52,339 bases of DNA from CAZMUD01 sp964569715. Lineage in GTDB: Bacteria > Chloroflexota > Dehalococcoidia > Dehalococcoidales > UBA2162. This document shows, one piece after another, positions 23,904-32,348 of the stretch; position 1 is the first letter of the stretch; every line of letters begins with the position of its first letter. The stretch spans positions 1 to 52,339 of the forward strand of contig CAZMUD010000003.1 of assembly GCA_964569715.1 (NCBI GenBank). The letters are read 5' to 3'. Below the pieces are notes generated by a model, which searched no databases, was not told the origin of the DNA, and saw only the letters and a program-made list of their open reading frames with translations. Both the position numbers and the translations under genes were made by a program.

Positions 23904-25397
23904 TTGAGTTTTCCTTATCTGACAATAATAATCTTTCTACCGGTAGCGGGGGCTATTCTCATTGCTCTGCTTAAAAATAGCCACCCGAGATTGATTAGGT
24001 ATCTGGCGGCTATTTTTACCTTTGTTCCACTGGCTTTAGCCGTCACTCTCTTCTGCAATTTCGATAAATCGCTGGCGGCAGCCGGGTTAATTCAGTTTGA
24101 GGAAAAACTACTGTGGATTGCCCCGCTTAATGCTTTCTATCACCTGGGTGTCGATGGCTTGAGCCTGCCCCTGGTAATACTGACCGCCTTCCTGGGTTTT
24201 ATGGTGGTTCTCATTTCGTGGAAGATTGACCTCAGAGTTCGTGAGTATTTTGTCTGGCTCCTGCTTCTGGAGACAAGCATCCTGGGGGTGTTTTGCTCCC
24301 TTGACCTGCTGCTATTCTTCATCTTCTGGGAGATAGAGGTTATTCCTATGTATTTCCTAATCTCTATCTGGGGGTCGGGCAGAAAGGAATACTCGGCGAT
24401 AAAGTATGTAGTTTATACTCTATTTGGCAGTGCTTTGATGCTGGCCGGCATCCTTAGCCTCTACTTCACTACCGGCAGTTTAAGCATGGTGGAGCTAGCC
24501 CAGAGCGAGCTTGGCGCGTTTACCGCAGTTATTCCGGTAGCGGCTATCTTTTTCCTTCTCCTAGCTGGCTTTGCCGTCAAGCTGCCCGTCGTCCCACTGC
24601 ACACCTGGCTGCCTGACGCCCATACTGATGCCCCGACTGCCGGGAGCGTGATGTTAGCCGGGGCGCTAATTAAGATGGGTGGCTACGGAATGATTCGTGT
24701 GTGCGTAAGCATCTTCCCACAGGTTGCCACAAATTATGCCCCCTTACTGGTGACACTGGCGGTGATTAGTGTGCTCTATGGAGCAGCTATAACCTTGAGA
24801 CAAACCGACCTGAAGAGGCTAATCGCTTATAGTAGCGTCAGCCATATGGGCTTTGTGCTACTCGGTATTTTTGCCCTGGGTCAGGTAAGCCTGACTGGGG
24901 CTGCCCTGCAGATGGTCAGCCATGGCCTCATCACCGGGCTTCTGTTTGCTATGGCCGGTCTAACCATGCACAATGTCGGTGAGCGTGACCTGAGCAAACT
25001 TGGCGGTCTGGCACGGCAGATACCGATTATCGCTGTTATCTTCTCCATAGCGGGATTAGGTGGTCTGGGGCTGCCGACTACCAGCGGCTTTGCCGCTGAG
25101 TTTCTGATTTTTGTCGGTAGCTTTTCCAGCACTGCGGTTAGTGGCATCCAGGTTTACACCATCCTGGCAGTAATCGGCGTGGTCCTGGCTGCTGGCTATA
25201 TCCTGTGGATGTTACAGCGGGCATTCTATGGTCCGGTGCTGGAGCAATATAACGGCGCCAAGGATGCCGATACTCTGGAAAGGGTATATATGTTTGCCTT
25301 TGTGGCGTTGATTATGCTGGTCGGTATCTATCCGGCAATCCTGACCGATATTATCAAGCTTGGTATTTCGCCCATAACGGGCTTATTAGGAGGGTAA
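23904..25397 (+). CDS. nuoM: Complex I subunit M, proton pump
   Basis: A 497-residue antiporter-like subunit. Motifs include LLFFIFWEIEVIPMYFLISIWG (the key membrane Glu), VPLHTWLPDAHTDAPTAGSVMLAGALIKMGGYGMIR, and DLKRLIAYSSVSHMGFVLLGIF. It starts at TTG 23904 behind AGGAG. About 14 helices are expected and the length is normal. Confidence 0.97.
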   Translation: MSFPYLTIIIFLPVAGAILIALLKNSHPRLIRYLAAIFTFVPLALAVTLFCNFDKSLAAAGLIQFEEKLLWIAPLNAFYHLGVDGLSLPLVILTAFLGFMVVLISWKIDLRVREYFVWLLLLETSILGVFCSLDLLLFFIFWEIEVIPMYFLISIWGSGRKEYSAIKYVVYTLFGSALMLAGILSLYFTTGSLSMVELAQSELGAFTAVIPVAAIFFLLLAGFAVKLPVVPLHTWLPDAHTDAPTAGSVMLAGALIKMGGYGMIRVCVSIFPQVATNYAPLLVTLAVISVLYGAAITLRQTDLKRLIAYSSVSHMGFVLLGIFALGQVSLTGAALQMVSHGLITGLLFAMAGLTMHNVGERDLSKLGGLARQIPIIAVIFSIAGLGGLGLPTTSGFAAEFLIFVGSFSSTAVSGIQVYTILAVIGVVLAAGYILWMLQRAFYGPVLEQYNGAKDADTLERVYMFAFVALIMLVGIYPAILTDIIKLGISPITGLLGG

Positions 25398-25450
25398 AGC
25401 GGGTTCCCCGAAAAATCATAGATTCTTCGGGTGCTTAAAGGAGTAAGCCT

Positions 25451-26911
25451 TTGAACCTTGAGCTATTTATACCAGAGTTAAGCCTGGCTGCCTTCGCTAT
25501 AGCAGTAGTCCTGCTTGACCTTTTTATTCAGCGAAAGGGGCTGCTGGCAGTAATCAGCCTGGTTGGCTTAGTAGTAGCCGCCGGCTTCACCATAGCTATG
25601 TGGGGAGGTAGCCCTCAGGCTATCTTCAATAATATGCTGGCGGTGGATAGCTTTGCCCTCTTCTTTAAGCTACTCTTCTTAGGTATTGCCGCCCTGGTTA
25701 TTCTAGCCTCCACAGATTATGTAGCCAAGTTTGCTCGCTTTCAGGGTGAATACTACGCTCTGGTGCTCCTATCGGCGCTGGGTATGATGCTGATGGCAGC
25801 TACCACCGAGTTAATCGCCATTTATATTGCTTTAGAGCTGACCAGCATCTCCCTCTATATTCTGGTTGGCTTTCTAAAAGACCCTAAATCAACCGAAGCC
25901 TCCCTGAAATACTTGCTGCTGGGTGCCATAGCCTCGGCAGTGCTGCTCTACGGTATGGCGCTGGTTTTTGGCGTTACCGGTAAGACGCAGTTAGGCGAGA
26001 TTGCCCAGGTTATCCAGGCGATGTCACTACAAGCTACTTCAGCCAATCCAGCCCTTATTTTAGGTATAGTGTTACTGGTAGCTGGCTTTGGCTTTAAGAT
26101 AGCTGCCGTCCCCTTCCACATGTGGGTGCCCGATGTCTATGAAGGAGCACCGACGCCAATAACCGCCTTTCTTTCTGTAGGCAGCAAGGCAGCCGGCTTT
26201 GCCATTATCCTACGAGTCTTCTACTCTGCCTTTGGTCTTCCTGAGTGGCTGAGCCTGAACTGGGGTCTAATCTTCGCCGTGCTGGCCGCTGTTGGTATGA
26301 CCCTGGGCAATGTGGCCGCTCTTCCCCAGACCAACATTAAACGTATGCTAGGTTACTCCAGTATCGCCCAGGCCGGCTACCTTATGGTGGGACTGGCTAC
26401 TGTGGGAGCTTCCCCAACTGCCGATGTTCTGGGTCGGAGTGGTGTTCTCTTCTTCCTGGCCAGCTATGCAGTGGCTAACCTGGGAGCCTTTATTGCCATT
26501 ATCGCTATCTCGAATAAGCTTGATAGTGACCTCATTCAGGATTATTCCGGTATGATTAAGCGGGCGCCATGGCTGGCAATAGCCCTGTCCCTGTGCCTTA
26601 TTTCTCTTATTGGCATACCGCCAGCCGCCGGGTTTATGGCTAAGTTCTACATCTTTAGCGGTGGTGTGCAGAATGGCTTGCTGTGGCTGGTAATTATTGC
26701 TGTGCTCAACAGCGTAATCTCCGCCTACTACTATCTCAGGGTAGTGAAGGTGATGTGGCTTGGCGAGCCAGCCTCCGAGGAAAAGGTGCCCTCCTCCGGA
26801 GCACTGAGGGTAGCTCTATCCCTCTCCTGCCTCGGTGTCCTGCTACTTGGCATTATCCCCGGCTACATAATGAAAATGGCTGAAGCCGCCGCCAAGATGC
26901 TCACCTTCTAA
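25451..26911 (+). CDS. nuoN: Complex I subunit N, proton pump
   Basis: A 486-residue antiporter-like subunit and the last gene of the operon. Motifs include ELIAIYIALELTSISLYILVGF, FHMWVPDVYEGAPTPITAFLSVGSKAAGF and NIKRMLGYSSIAQAGYLMVG. The start is TTG 25451 with AAAGGAG upstream. No nuoE, nuoF or nuoG follows; a repeat and then a cyclophilin gene come next. Confidence 0.97.
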   Translation: MNLELFIPELSLAAFAIAVVLLDLFIQRKGLLAVISLVGLVVAAGFTIAMWGGSPQAIFNNMLAVDSFALFFKLLFLGIAALVILASTDYVAKFARFQGEYYALVLLSALGMMLMAATTELIAIYIALELTSISLYILVGFLKDPKSTEASLKYLLLGAIASAVLLYGMALVFGVTGKTQLGEIAQVIQAMSLQATSANPALILGIVLLVAGFGFKIAAVPFHMWVPDVYEGAPTPITAFLSVGSKAAGFAIILRVFYSAFGLPEWLSLNWGLIFAVLAAVGMTLGNVAALPQTNIKRMLGYSSIAQAGYLMVGLATVGASPTADVLGRSGVLFFLASYAVANLGAFIAIIAISNKLDSDLIQDYSGMIKRAPWLAIALSLCLISLIGIPPAAGFMAKFYIFSGGVQNGLLWLVIIAVLNSVISAYYYLRVVKVMWLGEPASEEKVPSSGALRVALSLSCLGVLLLGIIPGYIMKMAEAAAKMLTF

Positions 26912-26922
26912 TCGGGGTTTTT

Positions 26923-27042
26923 TATCAACCTCACCCCCTGTATCCCCCTCCCCCTCTGGGCTTTCGCCCTTTAGGGCAAGCCTTCAAAGAAAAAGGGGAA
27001 GTTTTTATATAAAAGAGGGGCGAAGCCCCTCTTAAACCCCCT
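26923..27042. repeat. Interspersed repeat with interrupted hairpin A, after nuoN
   Basis: Edge AACCTCACCCCCTGTATCC, then one arm of hairpin A (CCCCCTCCCCCT), about 40 bases with their own small GGGC/GCCC hairpin, the partner arm AAAAAGGGGAA, and hairpin B AAGAGGGGC-GAA-GCCCCTCTT at 27013-27033. The interruption looks like a nested insertion. Confidence 0.75.
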
Positions 27043-27075
27043 GCTTGATGACTATAGCCCCTTGGTAACAGACTC

Positions 27076-27104
27076 TTGACAAAACTAGCTCAGCCACTTA
27101 AAGT
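27076..27104 (+). promoter_or_regulatory. Candidate promoter of cyclophilin lipoprotein gene
   Basis: -35 TTGACA at 27076-27081, a 17-base spacer, and -10 TAAAGT at 27099-27104. About 95 bases of leader precede the start at 27200. Confidence 0.45.
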
Positions 27105-27199
27105 GTCCTTTAGCGATTGGGGCAATCTGGCTGTCGGCTGTACCCCAGCATCAGGTGTACTTAATTGATACTATTGATAAGAAAGGAGAGAGTAAGCTT

Positions 27200-27763
27200 A
27201 TGACAGCGGGTGGCTTATCACGAATAACCGGCATCATCCTGGTTCTGGCAATACTTCCTTTGATGTCCTGTGCCGGTACTACACCCAAGCCCAAGACTTA
27301 CTCAGCACCACCATCTATGATTATTGATACCAGCAAGCAATATATCGCTACCATTGAAACCAACAGGGGGGACCTGGTACTGGAGCTGTTTGCCAGTGAT
27401 GTTCCAGTAACAGTCAATAATTTTGTATTCCTCGCCCGTGAGGGATTCTATGATGGTCTCACCTTCCACCGCGTCATCGCTGACTTCATGATTCAGGGAG
27501 GAGACCCTACCGGCACCGGAACTGGTGGGCCTGGTTACACCTTTGCTGATGAATTTACCGAACACACCCATGTTACTGGGGCGCTATCAATGGCTAATGC
27601 TGGCCCTAATACCAATGGCTCACAGTTTTTCATTACTTACAGCCCTCAACACCACCTTGATGGTAAGCACTCGGTATTCGGTCAGCTGATAGAGGGTACA
27701 GATGTCCTTAACCAGATTGAGCAGGGTGATACCATGACACGAATAACGATAGAGGAAAAATAA
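27200..27763 (+). CDS. Cyclophilin-type peptidyl-prolyl isomerase lipoprotein
   Basis: A 187-residue isomerase that speeds proline cis-trans isomerisation in exported proteins. A signal sequence ends in a lipobox LMSC with the lipidated Cys at residue 24, so it should be anchored to the outer face of the membrane. The cyclophilin core has FHRVIADFMIQGGDPTGTGTGG (the catalytic Arg) and ANAGPNTNGSQFFITY, then HLDGKHSVFGQ. The start at ATG 27200 with GGAGAG upstream is preferred over an upstream frame of 15 codons because the signal peptide begins there. Confidence 0.93.
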   Translation: MTAGGLSRITGIILVLAILPLMSCAGTTPKPKTYSAPPSMIIDTSKQYIATIETNRGDLVLELFASDVPVTVNNFVFLAREGFYDGLTFHRVIADFMIQGGDPTGTGTGGPGYTFADEFTEHTHVTGALSMANAGPNTNGSQFFITYSPQHHLDGKHSVFGQLIEGTDVLNQIEQGDTMTRITIEEK

Positions 27764-27832
27764 CCGACCTCAGCCAGACTATTACGCCCGGCTCTGCCGA
27801 CTTTATCACCCACGCTTAGAGGATAATTTCCT

Positions 27833-27864
27833 TTAAAAAGAGGGGCTTCGCCCCTCGTAGACGC
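27833..27864. terminator. Repeat-type hairpin between convergent genes
   Basis: AAAAAGAGGGGC-TTC-GCCCCTC, hairpin B of the repeat family without hairpin A, between the convergent cyclophilin and sbcD-like genes. The A-tract before the stem would read as a T-tract on the minus strand, so it may terminate the sbcD-like transcript. Confidence 0.6.
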
Positions 27865-27878
27865 CCATATTTAGTCCT

Positions 27879-29120
27879 CTACTCCTGTATCAGCTTCTCC
27901 CCGTATTCCAGAAGGAGCTTTATTCGTTCCGGGGGCACTGGAGGTTCTTTGCCTTCCAGGTAGGTCTTTAGGGCTTCAAGGGGGGTTATCTCTTCGGCTG
28001 TCCGCTGCTCCAGCCCCAGTCTGAGGCGAGACTCCCGTCTGACATCCTTGGCGATGGTAAAGTAGTGAGCCTCTTTTAAGGCATCCCTGATGTCATTGTC
28101 CCTGAGCTGCCCTTCAATCTCCGCTGGCAGGCTAATCTGGAGTCGGACTATGGCACCGCTGACTTTATCTTCTCCATCTGGATGGATAGCCCTGAGCACC
28201 ATTACTGTGGGGTCAGCGTCCTCTGACTCAATATTGACGTTAATGGTGAGAAAGCGGCGCCCCATTATGGGGTGAAAGTCAAAAGAGACGAGCCTGCTAC
28301 CTGCTGGCTGGTCCGGCTCAATTTCTACCAGGTAGAACCCTTTTTCGTCCTCTTCCTCGCCAAAATCTACCCGTTCCAGGCTGCCAGAATAGACTACAGG
28401 AGGATTTTCAGACAAGACCTGATGCTTATGAATATGACCTAAGGCAACATAATCAAAGGCAGGATGGGCAACATTACTCAGTAGCAATACATGCTCCTGC
28501 CCTATGGTCATTAACCTTTCTGAACCTATCTGTGCTCCGGCGACCCAGACATGAGCCGCCAGTATGGAGGGCAGTCCGGGGTCAAGCTTCGCGGCGTGAG
28601 CGGCAATAATATTGGTCAACACCTGCTGTAACTTCTGGTTAATCTGGTCAAAATCAAGGTTTTTGGTTTCCTCTTTGCTTAACAGGGCACTGCGTCTCAG
28701 CCAGGGCAAGGAAGCTATTTGAATAGCGCCACTTTTAGTTGGAATTCGGTAGATGTCGGGACGGTTAGAGACATAAACATTTTTGACAGCCAAAGTATCA
28801 AAGATTTCAGTGGTGGTAGCCTTGCCGATAGCGTTAGGCAGGTCGTGGTTGCCGACGAGGAGGAAGATGGGGATACCACTGGTGGACAGCCGGTTAATGC
28901 GCTTGGCAAACTCCCGCTGATGAGTCTGGCTCGGCTCACGACTCTTATAGGCATCACCGCAGAAGAGGACGAGGTCTACCCTGTTCTCCAGGGCATAGTC
29001 CACAACCTGGTCAAGGGCATTCAGGAAATCAAGAAGCCTTGACGATATCCCGGTCGCCGGGTCAACACGCCCGTAGCTCTCAACACCGAGGTGAAGGTCG
29101 GCAAAATGGAGGATTTTCAA
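27879..29120 (-). CDS. sbcD: SbcD/Mre11-type DNA repair exonuclease
   Basis: A 413-residue metallophosphoesterase nuclease that processes DNA ends, usually with the SMC-like ATPase SbcC/Rad50. Metal-site motifs are in order: FADLHLG (D8, H10), FCGDAYKS, VGNHD, AAHVWV and LGHIHKHQ. The C-terminal capping region is present. No sbcC gene is adjacent. The start is TTG at 29120; the GGGGGAGAGG immediately before it belongs to an interspersed repeat. The upstream gene is an HAD hydrolase. Confidence 0.9.
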   Translation of the reverse strand: MKILHFADLHLGVESYGRVDPATGISSRLLDFLNALDQVVDYALENRVDLVLFCGDAYKSREPSQTHQREFAKRINRLSTSGIPIFLLVGNHDLPNAIGKATTTEIFDTLAVKNVYVSNRPDIYRIPTKSGAIQIASLPWLRRSALLSKEETKNLDFDQINQKLQQVLTNIIAAHAAKLDPGLPSILAAHVWVAGAQIGSERLMTIGQEHVLLLSNVAHPAFDYVALGHIHKHQVLSENPPVVYSGSLERVDFGEEEDEKGFYLVEIEPDQPAGSRLVSFDFHPIMGRRFLTINVNIESEDADPTVMVLRAIHPDGEDKVSGAIVRLQISLPAEIEGQLRDNDIRDALKEAHYFTIAKDVRRESRLRLGLEQRTAEEITPLEALKTYLEGKEPPVPPERIKLLLEYGEKLIQE

Positions 29121-29206
29121 CCTCTCCCCCTATATCCCCCTCTCCTTCAAAGGAGAGGGGGGAAGATAATTTTATAAAGAGGGGCTTCGCCCCTCTTCAA
29201 CTCCCT
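29119..29206. repeat. Interspersed double-hairpin repeat
   Basis: Hairpin A (CCCCCTCTCCTT, CAA, AGGAGAGGGGGG) and hairpin B AAGAGGGGC-TTC-GCCCCTCTT. It fills the whole gap between the HAD gene and sbcD and touches the sbcD start codon. Confidence 0.85.
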
Positions 29207-29208
29207 AG

Positions 29209-29904
29209 CTATTCTAACAGAGTCAAGACTTCTTTTAATGATGAGATTACCGGCCCATCCCACTCATCAACCTCAGCATCAATTCGGTACGCATCGGTGC
29301 TACCCTCATCAGGCACACGGATTAAGACAGGGTGCATACCGACTCGATAAGCTCCCGTTAGTTCATGGCTACTACCATCGCCAATGTATAGACAGGTCTG
29401 TGGTTCAACTTCTAACTGTTCTACTGTTAGTTGGTAAATACGAGGATCCGGTTTTATAAGCCCAACTAAACAAGAAAACACCGCAACATCAATCAATGTT
29501 GGAAAGGGGGTGCTTTTCCAAACGACAGTAGCTTCGTGAGAACAGTTACTGATGAGTCCGGTCTTGTAGCCTTCTGATTTTAAATAAGAAAGGACTTTTA
29601 TGGCATCTGCCCTTGGCACCATCTCACTTTGGATCATGCCAAATCGGATTTGAGTAGCCAGTTCTATTTTGCTATCTTCAATAGGTGCTCCAACTTGCTG
29701 ATAAATATATTCGACGGCTTCTCGATGATTTTTAATAATACCTTTCATCCGCTCACCTGATGTGTCAAACCATAATTGTATGAATACATCAGGATTTATT
29801 GAGAGAACTGATGCCATTTTTGTTAGCATTCTTCGATTCTCTTGTAAGGACACGACATTAACCAATGTCCCGAACAGGTCGAAGATGACAGCTTTGTATT
29901 TCAC
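29209..29904 (-). CDS. HAD-superfamily hydrolase
   Basis: A 231-residue phosphatase-like protein. Motif I is FDLFGTL (D9 nucleophile, with Phe then Gly at the usual second-Asp region), motif II is ISNCS near 120, motif III is the Lys in LIKPDPRIY near 150, and motif IV is YIGDGSSHELTGAYRVGM near 175. A helical cap follows motif I. The second acidic residue of a standard DxD motif is replaced by Phe, as in 2-haloacid dehalogenase-like members. The substrate is unknown. Confidence 0.85.
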   Translation of the reverse strand: MKYKAVIFDLFGTLVNVVSLQENRRMLTKMASVLSINPDVFIQLWFDTSGERMKGIIKNHREAVEYIYQQVGAPIEDSKIELATQIRFGMIQSEMVPRADAIKVLSYLKSEGYKTGLISNCSHEATVVWKSTPFPTLIDVAVFSCLVGLIKPDPRIYQLTVEQLEVEPQTCLYIGDGSSHELTGAYRVGMHPVLIRVPDEGSTDAYRIDAEVDEWDGPVISSLKEVLTLLE

Positions 29905-29907
29905 AGA

Positions 29908-30060
29908 ACCCTATCCCCCTGTATCCCCCTTCCCCTCTTAAGGGGAAGGGGGAGTTTTTAGAAGAGAGGCTGAGACCTCTCTTTGCTCTCCTTTAATATC
30001 TATTACTTCAAAGGGGGAAATAATATTAAGAAGAGGGGCTTCGCCCCTCTTAGGCTCCCT
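29908..30060. repeat. Interspersed double-hairpin repeat, two units, overlapping glyS 3' end
   Basis: First unit: hairpin A (CCCCCTTCCCCT, CTTA, AGGGGAAGGGGG) and a hairpin B variant AGAGAGGCTGAGACCTCTCT. Second, degenerate unit: CAAAGGGGGAAAT and hairpin B AAGAGGGGC-TTC-GCCCCTCTT. The end of the second unit includes the stop codon and last codons of the glycyl-tRNA synthetase gene. Confidence 0.8.
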
Positions 30061-31426
30061 TTTTCTCTTCCAACCATATTTGACCGCCGGGAGGCAGCAC
30101 GAACAGGTCTTCGCCTTCAAGCTTGGCCTGTAAGGTATCTTTCAGTACAGCAGCGGGAATTCGTATCTGATTCATGCTGTCGCGTTCCCGGATAGTGACC
30201 TGATTATCTTCCAGCGATTGGAAGTCAACGGTAACACAGAAGGGAGTGCCAATCTCATCCTGGCGCCGGTAACGGCGACCAATACTCTGGGCATCGTCAT
30301 AGCTTATCATCCAGTGCTGGCGCAGGTCGGCATATATCTCTTTAGCCGCTTTAACCAGTGGCTCACGCCGGCTTAAAGGCAATACAGCTACCTTGATGGG
30401 GGCTAGATTGGGGTGGAGGTGGAGCAGCACCCTTATCTCATCTTTATCTGGTTCCTCATCGTAGGCGTCACAGAGGCAAGCTAAGACCGAGCGGTCTACC
30501 CCGGCCGATGGCTCAATGATATAAGGGATAAAGTGTTCCTTGGTCTCATCATCAAAGTAGTCCATGCTCTTACCACTGTATTTTGCATGTTGAACCAGGT
30601 CAAAGTCACCGCGATTGGCAATACCCTCTAACTCAGACCAGCCCATAGGAAACAGGTAGTCAATGTCGAAGCACTTTCGGGCATAGTGAGCTAATTCTTC
30701 TTTAGTATGCTCTCGTAGCCGCAGGTTTTCTTTTTTGATGCCCAGTTTCACATACCAGTTGAGGCGTTCCTCAAGCCAGTAGTTGAACCATTCCTCATCA
30801 CTCCCCGGCTTAACAAAGAACTCAATTTCCATCTGCTCAAATTCCCGGCTGCGGAAGATAAAGTTGCCGGTGGTAATCTCATTTCGGAAGGCTTTACCTA
30901 TCTGGGCGATGCCAAAGGGCAGCCTCTTTCTGGTGGTATTAAGCACATTCTGGAAGTTAACGAACATACCCTGTGCTGTCTCAGGGCGCAGGTAAACCAC
31001 GCTGGCTTCCTCCTCAACAGGTCCCATAAAGGTCTTGAACATCAGGTTAAACAGGCGAGGCTCGGTTAATTCACCACCACAGGAAGGACACCTGTCACCC
31101 TCCAGTTCATCACTGCGCCACCTCAGGTGACAACCCTTGCACTCTACCAGCGGGTCAGCAAACCCCTCAAGGTGCCCGCTGGCTGCCCAGGTCCTGGGGT
31201 GCATCAGGATACTGGCATCCAGACCTATCACATCGTCGCGCTCCTGAACCACAGCTCGCCACCAGGTTTCCTTAACATTCCGCTTCAGCTCTACTCCCAG
31301 AGGCCCATAATCCCAGCAACTGGAGAGTCCACCGTAGATTTCACTGCTAGGGAAAATGAAACCACGCCGCTGGCATAGAGAGACAATCTTTTCCATATTG
31401 ACCCTGGTCGGTGTCTCTTCGGTCAC
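30050..31426 (-). CDS. glyQS: Glycyl-tRNA synthetase, class II dimeric type
   Basis: A 458-residue synthetase that charges tRNA-Gly. This is the single-chain eukaryote/archaea-like form, not the bacterial alpha2beta2 type. The N-terminus reads MEKIVSLCQRRGFIFPSSEIYGGLSSCWDYGPLG, motif 2 is FRNEITTGNFIFRSREFEQMEIEFF, and motif 3 is EPSAGVDRSVLACL. A zinc-type cluster CKGCHLRWRS...CPSCGGEL lies near residue 100. The start is GTG 31426 with AAGGAG eight bases upstream. The last codons and TAA lie in an interspersed repeat. Confidence 0.96.
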   Translation of the reverse strand: MTEETPTRVNMEKIVSLCQRRGFIFPSSEIYGGLSSCWDYGPLGVELKRNVKETWWRAVVQERDDVIGLDASILMHPRTWAASGHLEGFADPLVECKGCHLRWRSDELEGDRCPSCGGELTEPRLFNLMFKTFMGPVEEEASVVYLRPETAQGMFVNFQNVLNTTRKRLPFGIAQIGKAFRNEITTGNFIFRSREFEQMEIEFFVKPGSDEEWFNYWLEERLNWYVKLGIKKENLRLREHTKEELAHYARKCFDIDYLFPMGWSELEGIANRGDFDLVQHAKYSGKSMDYFDDETKEHFIPYIIEPSAGVDRSVLACLCDAYDEEPDKDEIRVLLHLHPNLAPIKVAVLPLSRREPLVKAAKEIYADLRQHWMISYDDAQSIGRRYRRQDEIGTPFCVTVDFQSLEDNQVTIRERDSMNQIRIPAAVLKDTLQAKLEGEDLFVLPPGGQIWLEEKKGA

Positions 31427-31438
31427 TGCTATCGCTCC

Positions 31439-32047
31439 TTAAGGCTTTAACCGGACCTGCCGCATAGCTCGGATAAAGAATATGCCCAGAATAATACCAC
31501 CTAGTCCCATAATAATCAGGGCAAATACCCACAAAGGCAGAATGTGTATCTGGTATGAATTGTAGCTGAAAATATCAAGCATTGCAAAGCAGAGGATGAC
31601 CTGGGGTAGTGCAATCATATTACCCATAAGCACTAGAATGCTTTCCGGTTTAATCCTGGTGCTCTCTGGCTGCCTGAATAGGGCACCCAGCTTGGTTATT
31701 CCCCAGGTGATAGCTCCTGCCAGCAGGGTAAAGAAAAGTTGTGGTAAAAACAGCCAGAGGATAATCGCTCCGCGGCTCAGCCATCTATCAGGCGAGCCAT
31801 CAGCTCTGAAGTGATAAGCTACCTCAGGGGGAAGTCGGTGATAAAAGCAGGCAGTGAAAATTATTGACAGGAGGAGAATGACCACAGGTAGTATGATATA
31901 GCTCCAGTGGAAGGCTAACGCCGCCCCCGCAGTCGTTTGTTTAGCTGGTTCTCTACTCTTGACTGCCTGCCCCCGCCTTAAGACAAACCAGATAACTGCC
32001 CCACAGCCAAGAACAACTGCAATTGAAATAAGAATAGGTATAATCAT
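31439..32047 (-). CDS. DUF1648-type membrane protein
   Basis: A 202-residue protein with about five membrane helices. Between helices 2 and 3 is the DUF1648 signature LPPEVAYHFRADGSPDRWLSRG (residues about 72-94), as in SdpI-related membrane proteins. It ends 12 bases before glyQS and is probably cotranscribed with it. A role in immunity to a toxin, as for SdpI, is known for relatives but cannot be claimed here. Confidence 0.75.
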   Translation of the reverse strand: MIIPILISIAVVLGCGAVIWFVLRRGQAVKSREPAKQTTAGAALAFHWSYIILPVVILLLSIIFTACFYHRLPPEVAYHFRADGSPDRWLSRGAIILWLFLPQLFFTLLAGAITWGITKLGALFRQPESTRIKPESILVLMGNMIALPQVILCFAMLDIFSYNSYQIHILPLWVFALIIMGLGGIILGIFFIRAMRQVRLKP

Positions 32048-32130
32048 CTATTAATCAGTAGAATGGTCAATGTATAGAAGTTACCAGCTTTGACTTGAGA
32101 TGTCAAAAATTTCACACAAAGCTCAATAGT

Positions 32131-32161
32131 TTGACAGGCGTAATGCCATATATGCTACTAT
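32131..32161 (+). promoter_or_regulatory. Candidate promoter of the Fe-S gene cluster
   Basis: -35 TTGACA at 32131-32136 and -10 TACTAT at 32156-32161 with a long 19-base spacer. The -10 lies inside the palindrome at 32153-32168. The long spacing suggests an activator-dependent or weak promoter. Confidence 0.4.
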
Positions 32162-32168
32162 AGTAGCA
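32153..32168. promoter_or_regulatory. Perfect 16-base palindrome, candidate operator
   Basis: TGCTACTATAGTAGCA is perfectly self-complementary and covers the candidate -10 element upstream of the Fe-S cluster. A second inverted repeat, TTTGAC-N7-GTCAAA, lies upstream at 32089-32107, and its half-site recurs as the -35 region. Confidence 0.45.
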
Positions 32169-32214
32169 CCTCGCCAGGCTGGGTGATTTTGACTCACAGA
32201 GGAGGAGCTTAAAA

Positions 32215-32292
32215 ATGGCTATAGCCGTACCATCTTTAACTACCAAGTATCGACTGGAGATACCAGCCGATTACTATAACCCTAGGAGGTAG
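32215..32292 (+). CDS. 25-residue leader ORF
   Basis: ATG at 32215 behind a strong GGAGGAG ribosome site seven bases upstream; 25 codons (begins MAIAVPSLTTKYRLEIP) ending in AGG-AGG-TAG. The final AGGAGG doubles as the ribosome site for the next tiny ORF, so translation of the leader must pass over that site. No homologue recognised; could be a leader peptide or a small protein. Confidence 0.4.
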   Translation: MAIAVPSLTTKYRLEIPADYYNPRR

Positions 32293-32294
32293 AA

Positions 32295-32348
32295 ATGCGT
32301 TATTTATGCACCATAACTTTAGGAGGTGGCAATGTGTTACCTATGTGA
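32295..32348 (+). CDS. 17-residue ORF, relic or leader copy of the downstream gene start
   Basis: ATG at 32295 preceded by AGGAGG. It encodes MRYLCTITLGGGNVLPM and overlaps the start of the Fe-S protein gene in another frame. Its first codons (M-R-Y-L-C) and ribosome site resemble those of the real gene (M-C-Y-L-C) 37 bases downstream, so it looks like a short tandem duplication of the gene start. Confidence 0.35.
   Translation: MRYLCTITLGGGNVLPM

Noticed and set aside
27833..27864. Independent intrinsic terminator unrelated to repeats
   Set aside because: The stem is identical to hairpin B of the interspersed family, so it is recorded as a member that may also terminate transcription.
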